A stretch of DNA of 64,000 bases, taken from NCBI RefSeq assembly GCF_900110735.1, contig NZ_FOET01000003.1, positions 372,001 to 436,000 on the forward strand, read 5' to 3'. Made by a program: the position numbers and the translations under genes. This document shows, in pieces, positions 17,241 to 25,881 of the stretch (position 1 is the stretch's first letter; each line of letters starts with the position of its first letter). The DNA comes from Streptomyces radiopugnans (lineage in GTDB: Bacteria > Actinomycetota > Actinomycetes > Streptomycetales > Streptomycetaceae). A model generated the notes under the pieces. It had not been told where the DNA came from, made no database searches, and saw only the letters and a list, made by a program, of their open reading frames with translations.

Positions 17241-17644
17241 CGCACCCTCGCAGCCCGTGGTTGCCCGGTCACCGCATGATGATGGCAAGACCGTTTCGTG
17301 TGGGGAGTTAACGGTTAACGAGGGCGTCCGTTAACCCTGTCCACTGCGAAACGGCTCCCGTCAGGGCTTACTTGCCGTCGTGCGAGGCGGCCAGGGACTC
17401 GGATCTTGTGCAGCCTCACCGCGCAGCCCAAGGGACTCCGGGCGAGGAGGCGATGTGACGCCATCCCTCAGCCGAGTGTCTCGGGTCGGTGGCGGCATCC
17501 GGAGGACCTGCGATGCGCCACTTCAGAGCACCGTCCGGGGCGATGCCGTACGACTCCCCTCGCCGCCGGGCGGTCCAGGTGGCCCGTCCCTCTCCCACGC
17601 GCGGGACGGGCCACCACCTACAGCCGAGGATCGCTGGAGGTCCG
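17241..17644. other. Divergent regulatory region
   Basis: About 400 bp between the XRE-TPR gene and the small gene at 17645. It holds the GTTAAC palindrome (17313-17336) and a perfect 10-bp hairpin, GGCCCGTCCC with GGGACGGGCC, at 17581-17612. That hairpin sits 32 bp before the next start and could act as an attenuator. No gene is seen. Confidence 0.55.
17313..17336. promoter_or_regulatory. Palindromic operator candidate
   Basis: GGTTAACG and CGTTAACC are exact complements separated by 8 bp. A further GTTAACG directly precedes the left arm. The position upstream of the XRE-TPR start suggests an autoregulatory site. Confidence 0.5.
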
Positions 17645-17926
17645 ATGACGAACAGCGACACGCACCACCGGGTGCCCACCACGCCGACCACCGGCCGACG
17701 CGGCGCGGGAGCCGACGCGTCCGATCCAGCTCCGCTGCCCGACTGGCTGACCACTGGGGCGCTCGTCCTGGACACCCGCACCGGGCGGAGGGGCGAGGTG
17801 CAGGACTGGCCCTACCCCGCCTCGGCGACGCCCACCCGGGCGTGGCTGCGCCCGGTGGGCGGTGGCCGGGAGTGGACGCCACGCATCGCCGACCTGCGTC
17901 CCGTCGAGGCCGGGGAGCGGCCGTGA
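17645..17926 (+). CDS. Small hypothetical protein, 93 residues
   Basis: ATG 17645 has GGAGG upstream. The C-terminal half looks like a small beta-rich domain (GALVLDTRTGRRGEVQDW, then AWLRPVGGGREW). I do not recognise a family. Its stop overlaps the GTG of the next gene. A longer in-frame start at 17489 is unlikely because the extra region holds a hairpin and atypical sequence. Confidence 0.65.
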   Translation: MTNSDTHHRVPTTPTTGRRGAGADASDPAPLPDWLTTGALVLDTRTGRRGEVQDWPYPASATPTRAWLRPVGGGREWTPRIADLRPVEAGERP

Positions 17927-18318
17927 AGCCGCTCGCGCTGTGGGAGCGGTTCGAGTGGGCGGCCGGGACGTGCTTCCGCTGCGACCGCACCGGTACGGAG
18001 GTCGCACCGATCGGCACGATCAGCGCGCGCGGTATCGACGTCGATATCCGAGCGTGCCGGGCGTGCGTGTTCCACCTGGAGCAGCTGCACTGGAGCCTGG
18101 TGATGCGACAGCAGGGCGGTGGGCGGCATTCCGCCGCCGGAGGGCCCGGGCCCGATCCCGTGCGGTCTCCCGAGACCGGGTCCGGGCCGACCGCCGGCAT
18201 GCCTCGTGCGGAGCCTCGCCACCCGCACGACCGCGGTCCGGCGCCTCCCTCTCCCCAACGGGTGCTGCGGTGGCCGGGCACCGGTTACCGGCCCGTGGGC
18301 CGACATCGGCGGGCGTAG
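17923..18318 (+). CDS. Small zinc-ribbon-like protein, 131 residues
   Basis: GTG 17923 overlaps the upstream stop (GTGA), so the two genes are coupled. Residues about 15-50 contain CFRC and CRAC pairs, a likely zinc-binding fold. The second half is proline- and glycine-rich and probably disordered. Function unknown. Confidence 0.6.
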   Translation: MKPLALWERFEWAAGTCFRCDRTGTEVAPIGTISARGIDVDIRACRACVFHLEQLHWSLVMRQQGGGRHSAAGGPGPDPVRSPETGSGPTAGMPRAEPRHPHDRGPAPPSPQRVLRWPGTGYRPVGRHRRA

Positions 18319-18511
18319 CGGCCACGGCCCTTCCGTGTCTCGGCGGTCGCTCCGACCTTGGCTCCGCGGAGCGCCGGCGGCTGTGCGATGCCCCCACACC
18401 GATGGCGACTCCGTACACAAGCGCCATGCCTGCCGAAAGGATCACGCCCGGCCCGGTCACAGTCCGAAAGGGCTGCTTCGCCGCCGCGCCGGACCGTCTA
18501 CCCTGCGGTGC

Positions 18512-19171
18512 ATGATTCGTGCGGTGGTGTTCGATGTCGGCGAGTGCCTTGTTGACGAGACCCGGGAGTACGGGACGTGGGCTGACTGGCTGGGGGTGCC
18601 GCGGCACACCTTCGCGGCGATGTTCGGGGCGGTCATCGCGCAGGGGAGGGACTACCGGGAGACGTTCCAGGAGTTCCGGCCCGGTTTCGACCTGACCGAG
18701 GAGCGGGAGAAGCGCGCGGCTGCCGGGCAGCCGGAGTGGTTCGGTGAAGGCGACCTGTACCCGGACGTCCGCCCCACGCTGGCGGCTCTGCGCGAGGCCG
18801 GGCTGTGGGTGGGCATCGCGGGGAACCAGACCGTCAGGGCCGGCGGCCTGCTGCGGGGGCTGGACCTTCCGGCCGACATGATCGCCACCAGTGACGACTG
18901 GGGTGCCTCCAAGCCGGACGTGAAGTTCTTCGAGCATGTCATCGAGGCCACGCCCGCCGCACCGGGCGAGATCCTGTACGTCGGTGACCGGCTCGACAAC
19001 GACATCCGTCCGGCCGTGCAGGCGGGCCTGCTGACGGCCCTGATCCGGCGCGGCCCCTGGGGCACGATCCAGCAGCGCGATCCGGACGCGGACGCGATCA
19101 CGACGATGCGCATCGACTCGCTCGCGGAGCTGCCGGAGAAGATCGCCAAGTTCAACGCTGAAGCGCGCTGA
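18512..19171 (+). CDS. HAD-superfamily hydrolase
   Basis: A 219-residue protein starting MIRAVVFDVGECLVDE, the HAD nucleophile motif; the usual second Asp is replaced (DVGE). Later GNQT, SKPDVKFFEHV and YVGDRLDNDI supply motifs II to IV. A small-molecule phosphatase or dehalogenase-like role is probable. Its 3' end overlaps the convergent XRE-TPR gene by 20 bp. The 190 bp upstream hold nothing recognisable. Confidence 0.85.
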   Translation: MIRAVVFDVGECLVDETREYGTWADWLGVPRHTFAAMFGAVIAQGRDYRETFQEFRPGFDLTEEREKRAAAGQPEWFGEGDLYPDVRPTLAALREAGLWVGIAGNQTVRAGGLLRGLDLPADMIATSDDWGASKPDVKFFEHVIEATPAAPGEILYVGDRLDNDIRPAVQAGLLTALIRRGPWGTIQQRDPDADAITTMRIDSLAELPEKIAKFNAEAR

Positions 19172-20426
19172 CCGTCGTACCCCAGTCGTAGAGGCGGTCG
19201 TCGAGGTCCCGCACGCACTGCTCGTCCTGCCAGGGGGCGAGCGTGCGGCGGACCTCGCGGACGCGGTCCATGCCGGTCGCGTACCAGGTGACCGCCAACT
19301 GGTCGAGGGCCTGGATGGCGTATCCGCACGCCTCCCGCGGCCTTCCGTCGGCGGCCTCGACCGCGGCGAGGTCACCGAGGACGACGGTGCGCTGCTTGTC
19401 CGACTCGGGCGGCAGGGCGTCGAGCACCTCGTGGAGTGTCTTGCGCGCCTGCGGTATGTGGCCGGCCTTCAACTGAGTGTTACCTTTGAACGCGAACAGG
19501 CGGACAGGACTGAACCAGTCCAGCCACTCGGGAGTGGCGTGCTCGCCTCCCGCGGCAAGGATGTCCTCGGCACGACGGATCAACCGCAGAGCCGCGTGGG
19601 GGTCTCCGCAACGGGTCTCGCACTCCGCCTCGACGGCGTCCAGCCATGCCCAGAGCTCGGCGGACGCCTCTCCGCGGCGGGCGTACGTACGGGCGGCCAG
19701 CATGCGCTCCATCGCTGCCTCCCGGTCGTCCGCCCAGCCCGGGATGAAGGCCATGTGCGCGAGGATGGCCGCTCCGAGCAGGGGATCGTTCGCTTCGCCT
19801 GCCGCCTGCAGAGCCAGGAGGAGGGTCTCCGAGGCCCGCTCCGGCTGCCGCAGGTCGAAGAACTCGATACGGCCGGCCAGCAGGTAGGACTCCGCCAGGG
19901 AGGCGGCGAGGGCCCGGCGGGCCGGGTTCGCCGTCTCCGGGAGAAGGGCGCAGCCGAGACGGGTGTGCTCCAGGACCGCGGGGTGCAGTACGGCAGGCGC
20001 CACGGACCAGTAGAAGTGCCGGTGTGAGCGTGTGACGGCCGCGAAGTCCCCGCCGATGGTCGCCGGTTGTGTCGCGGCTTCGGTCCGAGCGGGCACGGCG
20101 GCCAGACGTGTTCCGGACAGGGGCGCGCGGGGGGTGTTGTCGCTCGCTGTGCCGGGCCGGGACCGCGAGCTTCCCCAGGGAGGGACGAATCCGAGGTCCT
20201 CCATGCTCTGCCCCAGGAGGTGGGTCAGGACTCGGTGCACGTCGGGCTGCGGCCAGGGCGGTGTGGCCGACTCCCAGCGCCGGACCTGCCGGACGCCGAC
20301 AGCCAGCCCTCTGATGCCGAGCTTCCGCGCCGCCTCGGTGATGGCGTCGGCCAGGGCTTGCTGGGAGTTGTATCCGGCAGCCAGGCGAGCGGCCTTGAGC
20401 CTGGTGTTGCCTGCGGGACGGGACAT
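19152..20426 (-). CDS. XRE-type regulator with TPR-like C-terminus, second copy
   Basis: About 424 residues from ATG 20426, which follows a GGAG ribosome site. The N-terminal HTH includes LKAARLAAGYNSQQALADAI and VRQVRRWESATP. Helical TPR-like repeats fill the remainder. It is divergent from the radical SAM cluster and most likely its regulator. It differs clearly in sequence from the copy at 16044. Confidence 0.83.
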   Translation of the reverse strand: MSRPAGNTRLKAARLAAGYNSQQALADAITEAARKLGIRGLAVGVRQVRRWESATPPWPQPDVHRVLTHLLGQSMEDLGFVPPWGSSRSRPGTASDNTPRAPLSGTRLAAVPARTEAATQPATIGGDFAAVTRSHRHFYWSVAPAVLHPAVLEHTRLGCALLPETANPARRALAASLAESYLLAGRIEFFDLRQPERASETLLLALQAAGEANDPLLGAAILAHMAFIPGWADDREAAMERMLAARTYARRGEASAELWAWLDAVEAECETRCGDPHAALRLIRRAEDILAAGGEHATPEWLDWFSPVRLFAFKGNTQLKAGHIPQARKTLHEVLDALPPESDKQRTVVLGDLAAVEAADGRPREACGYAIQALDQLAVTWYATGMDRVREVRRTLAPWQDEQCVRDLDDRLYDWGTTVSALQR

Positions 20427-20793
20427 AGATCTCCTCCGGGGCGAGCTCCTGCCAGAGAGTGACGGGTAGTGCCGCTGCGGCGGCGGAAAATCGTCCACCG
20501 AGCGCCGACTAAGTCCTCTGCGAGTCCTGCTGATGACCTGTCAGAGTCCTCGAACAGGACTTCGTGAGACAGCATGATGTCACCTCGTCGCTGCGAAGTC
20601 AGGTCCCGTCACGCGGCACCGCGCACCGCGGCGCTGCGGGACCGGCGAGGAAAGCCGGCGTCATCGACCCCGGACGCCGCAGGACCGCCAGGTGCCGCCC
20701 CGCCCACACTCCCCGGGCGGGGCGGCGCCCGGCGGGCTCCGGTGGGCGCAAGGGGATATTCCAGCACCATCCGGCGCAGAGAGAGGAACAGCC
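20427..20793. promoter_or_regulatory. Divergent promoter region of the radical SAM cluster
   Basis: About 370 bp without a gene. Near 20510-20565 AGTCCT is repeated three times and followed by the complement AGGACT, giving direct and inverted repeats close to the regulator gene. These are operator candidates for the XRE-TPR protein. The precursor-like gene has GAGAGGA before its GTG. Confidence 0.5.
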
Positions 20794-21153
20794 GTGCCTC
20801 AGGCCAGACGAGAGAAGAAGGACCACCTCATCTACGCGGACGTCGTGGACTCCAAGTCCAAGGCGGGCGTGTGGATGGGTGAGCGTGCATCCTTCCAGGA
20901 GAAGCAGAACCGCATCATCGAGGCGCTCAAGGAGCAGACCGACTGGGTCGAGCTGAAGAACGCGATCATGGTCATCGGCACCGAACCGGCCGGCATCACG
21001 GTCATCGCGCCGAACCCGACGCTGCCCGGCGTGATCGTCCTCGCCGACGGCGGCTCCCCGGTCACCTCCGCGAAGCTCCAGGCCGCCGCCGAGGAGAGGG
21101 TCCGCGCGGTCATGGGCGAGCTCGGGATCGCCGAAGAGGAAACGGCGGCCTGA
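20794..21153 (+). CDS. 119-residue protein, possible radical SAM substrate
   Basis: GTG 20794 is chosen for the GAGAGGA site seven bases upstream and the position right before the maturase genes. The protein is lysine- and glutamate-rich at the N-terminus and hydrophobic in the middle (NAIMVIGTEPAGITVIAPNP), with a helical, acidic C-terminus. It has no signal peptide and no obvious core with Cys, Ser or Thr clusters. It could be a RiPP precursor or a small partner protein. I do not recognise a family. Confidence 0.7.
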   Translation: MPQARREKKDHLIYADVVDSKSKAGVWMGERASFQEKQNRIIEALKEQTDWVELKNAIMVIGTEPAGITVIAPNPTLPGVIVLADGGSPVTSAKLQAAAEERVRAVMGELGIAEEETAA

Positions 21154-21158
21154 CCACC

Positions 21159-22460
21159 ATGGCCGTCCCTCGGATGCTGTGGGGGAAGTACTTCCGGTAC
21201 GAGCGGGCCGGGGAAGCGGTTCTCCTCGACCCGGTCGGGCTGGACAGTGTGTTCATCGACTCCGGCGAGGTCCGCGACCTCGCCGGGGTCCCCCCGACCG
21301 CGACCCACGAAGCCCTTGCCGGGCTCGGCTTCACACCCGGCGGTCCCGCGGCCGACCGGCGCGAAGCACTCCACGACCGTCTCCGACACCTCGGCCTGGA
21401 CGCCGTCCCCCGCCGCATCAGCGGCCTGCGCGTGGTCCTCACCGACCGCTGCAACATGGCCTGCACCTACTGCTTCGTGGACACCAACACCGGCAAGCCG
21501 GACATGACGGAGGACGAGCTCTCGGACGGGCTGGAGTTCCTGTTCGAGCAGAACGCCGGGCAGGAGGAGGTGTCCGTCCAGTGGTTCGGCGGCGAGCCGA
21601 CCATCCGCTTCGACCTGATGCGGTACGGCGACCGGCTCGCCGACACCCTCGCCGACCGCTACGGCGTGGCCAGGGTGCGGCGCACGGTCGTCACCAACGG
21701 CGCCCGTCTGACCGACGAGGTCCTCGACCACCTCGTCGCGTACGAGTACGGGGTCGGCATCTCCGTCGACGGCCCTCCGGGCATCAACTCCGCGAACCGC
21801 CTCCTGCTCGGCGGGCGGCCCGCGGACGACCGGATCCGCCGCAACGTCGCCCGGCTCGTCGAGGCCGAGGGGCTTCACGTGGGCTGCAACCTCACTCCGA
21901 CGGCCGCGAACATCGGACGCCTCGCCGAGACCGTCCGGTGGATCGTCGACGACCTCGGGCTGAAGTTCGTCTACGTCAACACGCCCATCCCGACGGCGGG
22001 CCGCTGGCAGGTCAAAGGCGCCGATCTGGCCAAGGAACTGTACGAGGCGCGCCTGGCCGCGCTGGGACGGGGCGGGATGCTGTTCTCCGTCCTGGACCGC
22101 GCCTTCCAGGCCCTCGACACCCGCCGGCCGATGCTGTTCGACCACATGCAGGGCGACCGCAGTCTGAACGCCGCCCTCCTGCCCGGCAACCGGGTCAGCC
22201 TGTGCGACATCAACTTCACCGAGCCGTCGTTCCTGCACACGCTCGACGAGCTGCGGGCCGACCCCGGCCTCCTGGCAGGCGTGGCGAAGGAAGTCGCACC
22301 GGTCCCCGAGTGCGGTGACTGCCCGGCGCTCGCCGTCTGCGGCGGCCCGTCCCGCAACGAGCAGGCCCTCGTCGGAGGCGACACCCCGGACCCCGAGATG
22401 TGCGCCTTCTACACGAGCACCTTGGAGATCGCCGTGTGGGACGACACGGGGGTGCAATGA
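21159..22460 (+). CDS. Radical SAM protein with SPASM-like C-terminus
   Basis: A 433-residue protein. CNMACTYC near residues 98-105 is the CxxxCxxC site for the 4Fe-4S cluster that cleaves S-adenosylmethionine; QWFGGEPT is the next radical SAM motif. The C-terminus has cysteines in CDIN, ECGDCPALAVCGG and MC, fitting a SPASM domain with auxiliary clusters. Such enzymes modify peptides (RiPP maturases) or sulfatases. It starts 5 nt after the 119-residue gene and ends in an ATGA overlap with the next gene. Confidence 0.9.
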   Translation: MAVPRMLWGKYFRYERAGEAVLLDPVGLDSVFIDSGEVRDLAGVPPTATHEALAGLGFTPGGPAADRREALHDRLRHLGLDAVPRRISGLRVVLTDRCNMACTYCFVDTNTGKPDMTEDELSDGLEFLFEQNAGQEEVSVQWFGGEPTIRFDLMRYGDRLADTLADRYGVARVRRTVVTNGARLTDEVLDHLVAYEYGVGISVDGPPGINSANRLLLGGRPADDRIRRNVARLVEAEGLHVGCNLTPTAANIGRLAETVRWIVDDLGLKFVYVNTPIPTAGRWQVKGADLAKELYEARLAALGRGGMLFSVLDRAFQALDTRRPMLFDHMQGDRSLNAALLPGNRVSLCDINFTEPSFLHTLDELRADPGLLAGVAKEVAPVPECGDCPALAVCGGPSRNEQALVGGDTPDPEMCAFYTSTLEIAVWDDTGVQ

Positions 22461-23362
22461 GCACCCAGGTCCGTACGGCACTGATCTCCACGGCCGGGCA
22501 CTGCAAGGTGGCCTGCGGGTTCTGCTTCCGGGCCGACCGCGCCCACGGCTTCCTGGACACCGCGACCTACACCCGCACCCTGTCGCGGCTGAGGGAGGCG
22601 GGCGTGGAAGGGGTGTGCCTGAGCGGTGGGGAGCCGACCCACCACCCGCGGCTCCGGCAGCTGGTAAGGCTGGCACGCCAGTTCGGCATGGCGGTGTCGA
22701 TGGTGACCTCGGCCCGCACCGCGGCCGAGGTCGCCGCCCTCTCCCGGGTGGCGCGTCTGCTGGCCAACGTGACCGTCTCCGCCGACTCGCAGGGCGCGAT
22801 GGCGCTGGGACGCACCACCCGTACCGCGACCTCGGGGATCGACACGCTGCGCGCCCTCGGCACCGGGACGAAGATCCTGCACGTCACCTGCTGGGACCTG
22901 AACGACGAGGAGTGCCGGGAGCTGGCCGGCCTCGTCTCCTGGGCCGGGGTGGAGGTCCAGTTCAGTCCCGTCGTCCTCGACGAGCGCACTCTGCGCCGTG
23001 AGGGTGGATCGGTCCAGGACTACCTGGCACGGCAGCAGCTCGACGCCGAGCTGCTGGGCCGCCACTTCGATCTGTCCGACCGCTACCGGGCCTACCTCGG
23101 CGAACTGCGGGGACTGCAACTCCCCGCAGGCGGGGGCGAGCGGTGGCAGTGCCGCTCGGCGACCGCGTACGTCTCCGCCGACGGCCGCATCCGGCGCTGT
23201 CCCTACGGCCAGGCGTCGGTCAGCGCGCACGCTCCCCGGGCCGCGATCGGACAGTTCCTGACCGCTCCGGCGCAGGACCGGGTGACCCCGGACTGCGCCG
23301 CCATCTGCCGCCGTCCCGCCGCCGCGCCCGACGACCGCAGCGCGTCGTGTGCCGCGGTGTGA
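22457..23362 (+). CDS. Second radical SAM protein
   Basis: A 301-residue protein with CKVACGFC near residues 16-23 and CLSGGEPTHH, the CxxxCxxC and GGEP motifs. Several cysteines in the C-terminal 60 residues (WQCRSA, RRCPYG, CAAICRR) suggest an auxiliary iron-sulfur site. It is translationally coupled to the first radical SAM gene. Two maturases acting on one substrate are common in RiPP pathways. Confidence 0.88.
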   Translation: MSTQVRTALISTAGHCKVACGFCFRADRAHGFLDTATYTRTLSRLREAGVEGVCLSGGEPTHHPRLRQLVRLARQFGMAVSMVTSARTAAEVAALSRVARLLANVTVSADSQGAMALGRTTRTATSGIDTLRALGTGTKILHVTCWDLNDEECRELAGLVSWAGVEVQFSPVVLDERTLRREGGSVQDYLARQQLDAELLGRHFDLSDRYRAYLGELRGLQLPAGGGERWQCRSATAYVSADGRIRRCPYGQASVSAHAPRAAIGQFLTAPAQDRVTPDCAAICRRPAAAPDDRSASCAAV

Positions 23363-23387
23363 GGGCGACCCGACGCACCCCGACTCC

Positions 23388-24170
23388 ATGGACCGCTCTA
23401 TGGCGATCACGACACCCGACGACTTTCCCCGCCGCTGGCGGCAACCTCCGAACTTCCCGCTGGAGGTGCCCTTCGACCACACCTTCCTGCCCGCCGTCGA
23501 CATCCTCGACCACATCCGCAGGGACGAGGAGGTCCGGTTCACGGTCCTCGGGGACGACGACTGGCAGGTGCGCATGGACCGCACCGCCGCATTCCGCACC
23601 GCGCCGATCGAGGAGATCGCCACCTGGACGTTCCGGCTGGTGCACTTCAACCTCAGCCGCTTCTACGACGACCTCCTGGACGGCTTCCAGGAGGAGGTCA
23701 TGATCCCCTGGCGCACGCATCTGTCCGCCCGGGGGTTCACCTGGCAGCGTCTGGCGCCCATCCTCTTCCTGTCCACCGGGGGCGCGTCCTCGACTTACCA
23801 CAACGACAACTCGCACGGCCTGGTCTGGCAGGTGCACGGCACCAAGACCTTCCACAGCTACCTCGACCCCGACAAGCACCTGACGGCCGACGCGGCGGTC
23901 CTCGGCGAGACCACCGGCGAGGACCCGCCCGCACACGATCCGGACGACCGCCAGTCCGTCACCATGCGGCCCGGCGACCAGTTGTGGAGCCACGCGCTGA
24001 CACCCCACTGGGTCACCACCGAGTCGGAGCTCGCCATGAGCGTCACCCTCTCCCACGGCGGCCTGTGCCACCGGGGCCGCTTCTCCGAGCGGGAGCTGGC
24101 ACTGCGGGCCTACTGGGACAAGAACCCGGGCGAGGCGTGGACGCATGACCTGCGCAACGTCCGCTACTGA
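23388..24170 (+). CDS. JmjC/cupin-type Fe(II)/2-oxoglutarate oxygenase-like protein
   Basis: About 260 residues from ATG 23388; a second ATG 12 nt later is equally possible. The segment STYHNDNSHGLVWQVHGTKT resembles the JmjC/cupin-8 core with an H-x-D-type metal site, and SHALTPHWV supplies the distal His. Enzymes of this fold hydroxylate proteins or peptides. It follows the second radical SAM gene by 25 bp, so it probably acts on the same product. Confidence 0.8.
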   Translation: MDRSMAITTPDDFPRRWRQPPNFPLEVPFDHTFLPAVDILDHIRRDEEVRFTVLGDDDWQVRMDRTAAFRTAPIEEIATWTFRLVHFNLSRFYDDLLDGFQEEVMIPWRTHLSARGFTWQRLAPILFLSTGGASSTYHNDNSHGLVWQVHGTKTFHSYLDPDKHLTADAAVLGETTGEDPPAHDPDDRQSVTMRPGDQLWSHALTPHWVTTESELAMSVTLSHGGLCHRGRFSERELALRAYWDKNPGEAWTHDLRNVRY

Positions 24171-24228
24171 GACCGCGTCCCCCGGCACAGGCGAGTGCCC
24201 CGTGCCGGGGGACGCGGTGCGCGGCCGG

Positions 24229-25539
24229 TTACGGCGTGAGCCGGTTCGGTCCGCGGAAGAGGAAGGTGGCCTCGCGGATCGAGTCCAGGCCGAGCATGAC
24301 CATCAGCACTCGACCGAGGCCCATGCCGAGCCCGCCGTGCGGCGGGCACCCGTACCGGAACGCGTTCAGGTAGTCTCGCAACGGCTCGGGGCTCATGCCC
24401 TTCTCAGCGGCCTGCTCCAGCAGCACGTCATACCGGTGCTCACGCTGCGCTCCGGTGGTGACCTCCAGCCCCCTCCACAGCAGGTCGAAGCTCAAGGTCA
24501 CGCTCGGGTCGTCGGCGGGTCGCATGTGGTAGAAGGGCCGGATGCCCACCGGGTAGTGCGTGATGAACACGAACTCGTGCCCGGTGGCCTCCTTGATGTG
24601 AGCCGAGATGCTCCGCTCGCCCTCCGGGTCCAGGTCCTCCTTGACCCCCTCCGGGTCCCAGCCGCCCTTGCGCAGGATCTCGTGGGCCTCTGCCATGGTG
24701 ATGCGGGGGAAGGGCGTCGTGGGGACGGTGACCTCGACGCCGAGGTGCTCGGCGATCGCCTCACCGTGCGCGTCGGCTACCTTGGCGATCGCGTGAGCGA
24801 GCATCCGCTCTTCGAACGCCATCACATCCTCGACGCCGTCGATCCAGGCCAGCTCCACGTCGACGCCGGTGAACTCGGTCGCGTGCCGGGAGGTGAACGA
24901 CGGCTCCGCGCGGAAGACCGGCCCGATCTCGAAGACCTTGTCGATCCCGGCCGCGATGGCCATCTGCTTGTAGAACTGCGGCGACTGCGCCAGATAGGCG
25001 CTGCGGCCGAAGTAGCCGAGTTTGAAGACCTCCGCGCCGGACTCCGAGGCGGTGCCCATGAGCTTGGGGGTGTGCATCTCGGTGGCGCCCTGCTCGTAGG
25101 CGTACTCACGCATCCCCTGTTCCAGGGTGGTCTGCACGGCGAACAGCAGCTGGGTGGCGGGCCGGCGGCGCACGTCCAGGAAGCGCCAGTCCAGGCGTTG
25201 CTCCAGGCCGGTGTGCTCGTCGATCGGAAGCGGTGCGGCGGCCGGGTTCAGGACCTCGACCTCTTCCGGGAGGATCTCCAGGCCGCCGAGCTTGACCTGG
25301 GCGGCGTCGACGACACGGCCGGTGACACGGACGGCGGACTCGGGGGTGAGGGCTTCGAGCCGGGCCTCCAGCGGCCCGCCGTCGCGCTTGTGGGTCACCT
25401 GCACCATGCCGGTGTTGTCCCGCACGATGACGAACTGCATCCTGCGCTGCAGGCGGAGGGTATTCACCCACCCGCAGACGGAAACGGTACGGCCGACGTG
25501 TTCTCGCAGGTCGGAGACGTGTACGCGGCTGTGGATCAT
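24229..25539 (-). CDS. Archaeal-type aspartyl-tRNA synthetase
   Basis: A 436-residue class II synthetase. The N-terminal OB-fold anticodon-binding domain (VSVCGWVNTLRLQRRMQFV) is followed by the catalytic domain with motif 2 (FRAEPSFTSRHATEF) and motif 3 (GLGMGLGRVLM). Its length, without the bacterial GAD insert, marks the archaeal/non-discriminating class, able to charge tRNA-Asp and sometimes tRNA-Asn. Streptomyces also has a bacterial-type AspS, so this is a second copy. ATG 25539 has a GGAGG ribosome site that lies in a sequestering hairpin of the T-box leader upstream. Confidence 0.93.
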   Translation of the reverse strand: MIHSRVHVSDLREHVGRTVSVCGWVNTLRLQRRMQFVIVRDNTGMVQVTHKRDGGPLEARLEALTPESAVRVTGRVVDAAQVKLGGLEILPEEVEVLNPAAAPLPIDEHTGLEQRLDWRFLDVRRRPATQLLFAVQTTLEQGMREYAYEQGATEMHTPKLMGTASESGAEVFKLGYFGRSAYLAQSPQFYKQMAIAAGIDKVFEIGPVFRAEPSFTSRHATEFTGVDVELAWIDGVEDVMAFEERMLAHAIAKVADAHGEAIAEHLGVEVTVPTTPFPRITMAEAHEILRKGGWDPEGVKEDLDPEGERSISAHIKEATGHEFVFITHYPVGIRPFYHMRPADDPSVTLSFDLLWRGLEVTTGAQREHRYDVLLEQAAEKGMSPEPLRDYLNAFRYGCPPHGGLGMGLGRVLMVMLGLDSIREATFLFRGPNRLTP

Positions 25540-25544
25540 TGCGG

Positions 25545-25840
25545 TCCTCCGAAGGACGTCGTCATGATCCCTTGGGAGTGCGGGCGAGAAGGGCAACTCG
25601 CGGTGCCACCGCACTTTCGCCGCCAGACGATGGCGGCCTCGTTCGGGCCCGGTGACGGGGGCCGGCCGGCGGGGCATTGGACCTCCGGGCGAGGTCGTTC
25701 CTCCCCGCGCTCGGGAGGGTCTTCACCGCGGGGCGCGAGGCCGCCTTCCCAGCTCCCGGCGGCTCTCTCTGCTCGCGTGATCCTGCGGCTACTCGTCTCC
25801 TTCAACGCGTTGCCCAGCAGGATACGGACCCCAAGAACAT
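25545..25840 (-). promoter_or_regulatory. T-box riboswitch upstream of the AspRS gene
   Basis: The minus strand holds the T-box bulge GGTGGCACCGCG (about 25599-25612). It also holds a Stem I distal region GAGAGAGCCGCCGGGAGC... (25740-25771). A specifier-type stem CCCCGCG/CGCGGGG (25703-25733) has a loop containing GAAGAC, with GAC (Asp) as the likely codon at 25719-25721. The start-proximal hairpin GTCCT/AGGAC (25544-25557) covers the GGAGG of the AspRS gene, so control looks translational. Uncharged tRNA-Asp would free the ribosome site. Confidence 0.82.
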
Positions 25841-25881
25841 CGCCGCAATCAAGAACGTACGTGTCAACGGGAGGAGCCGTA

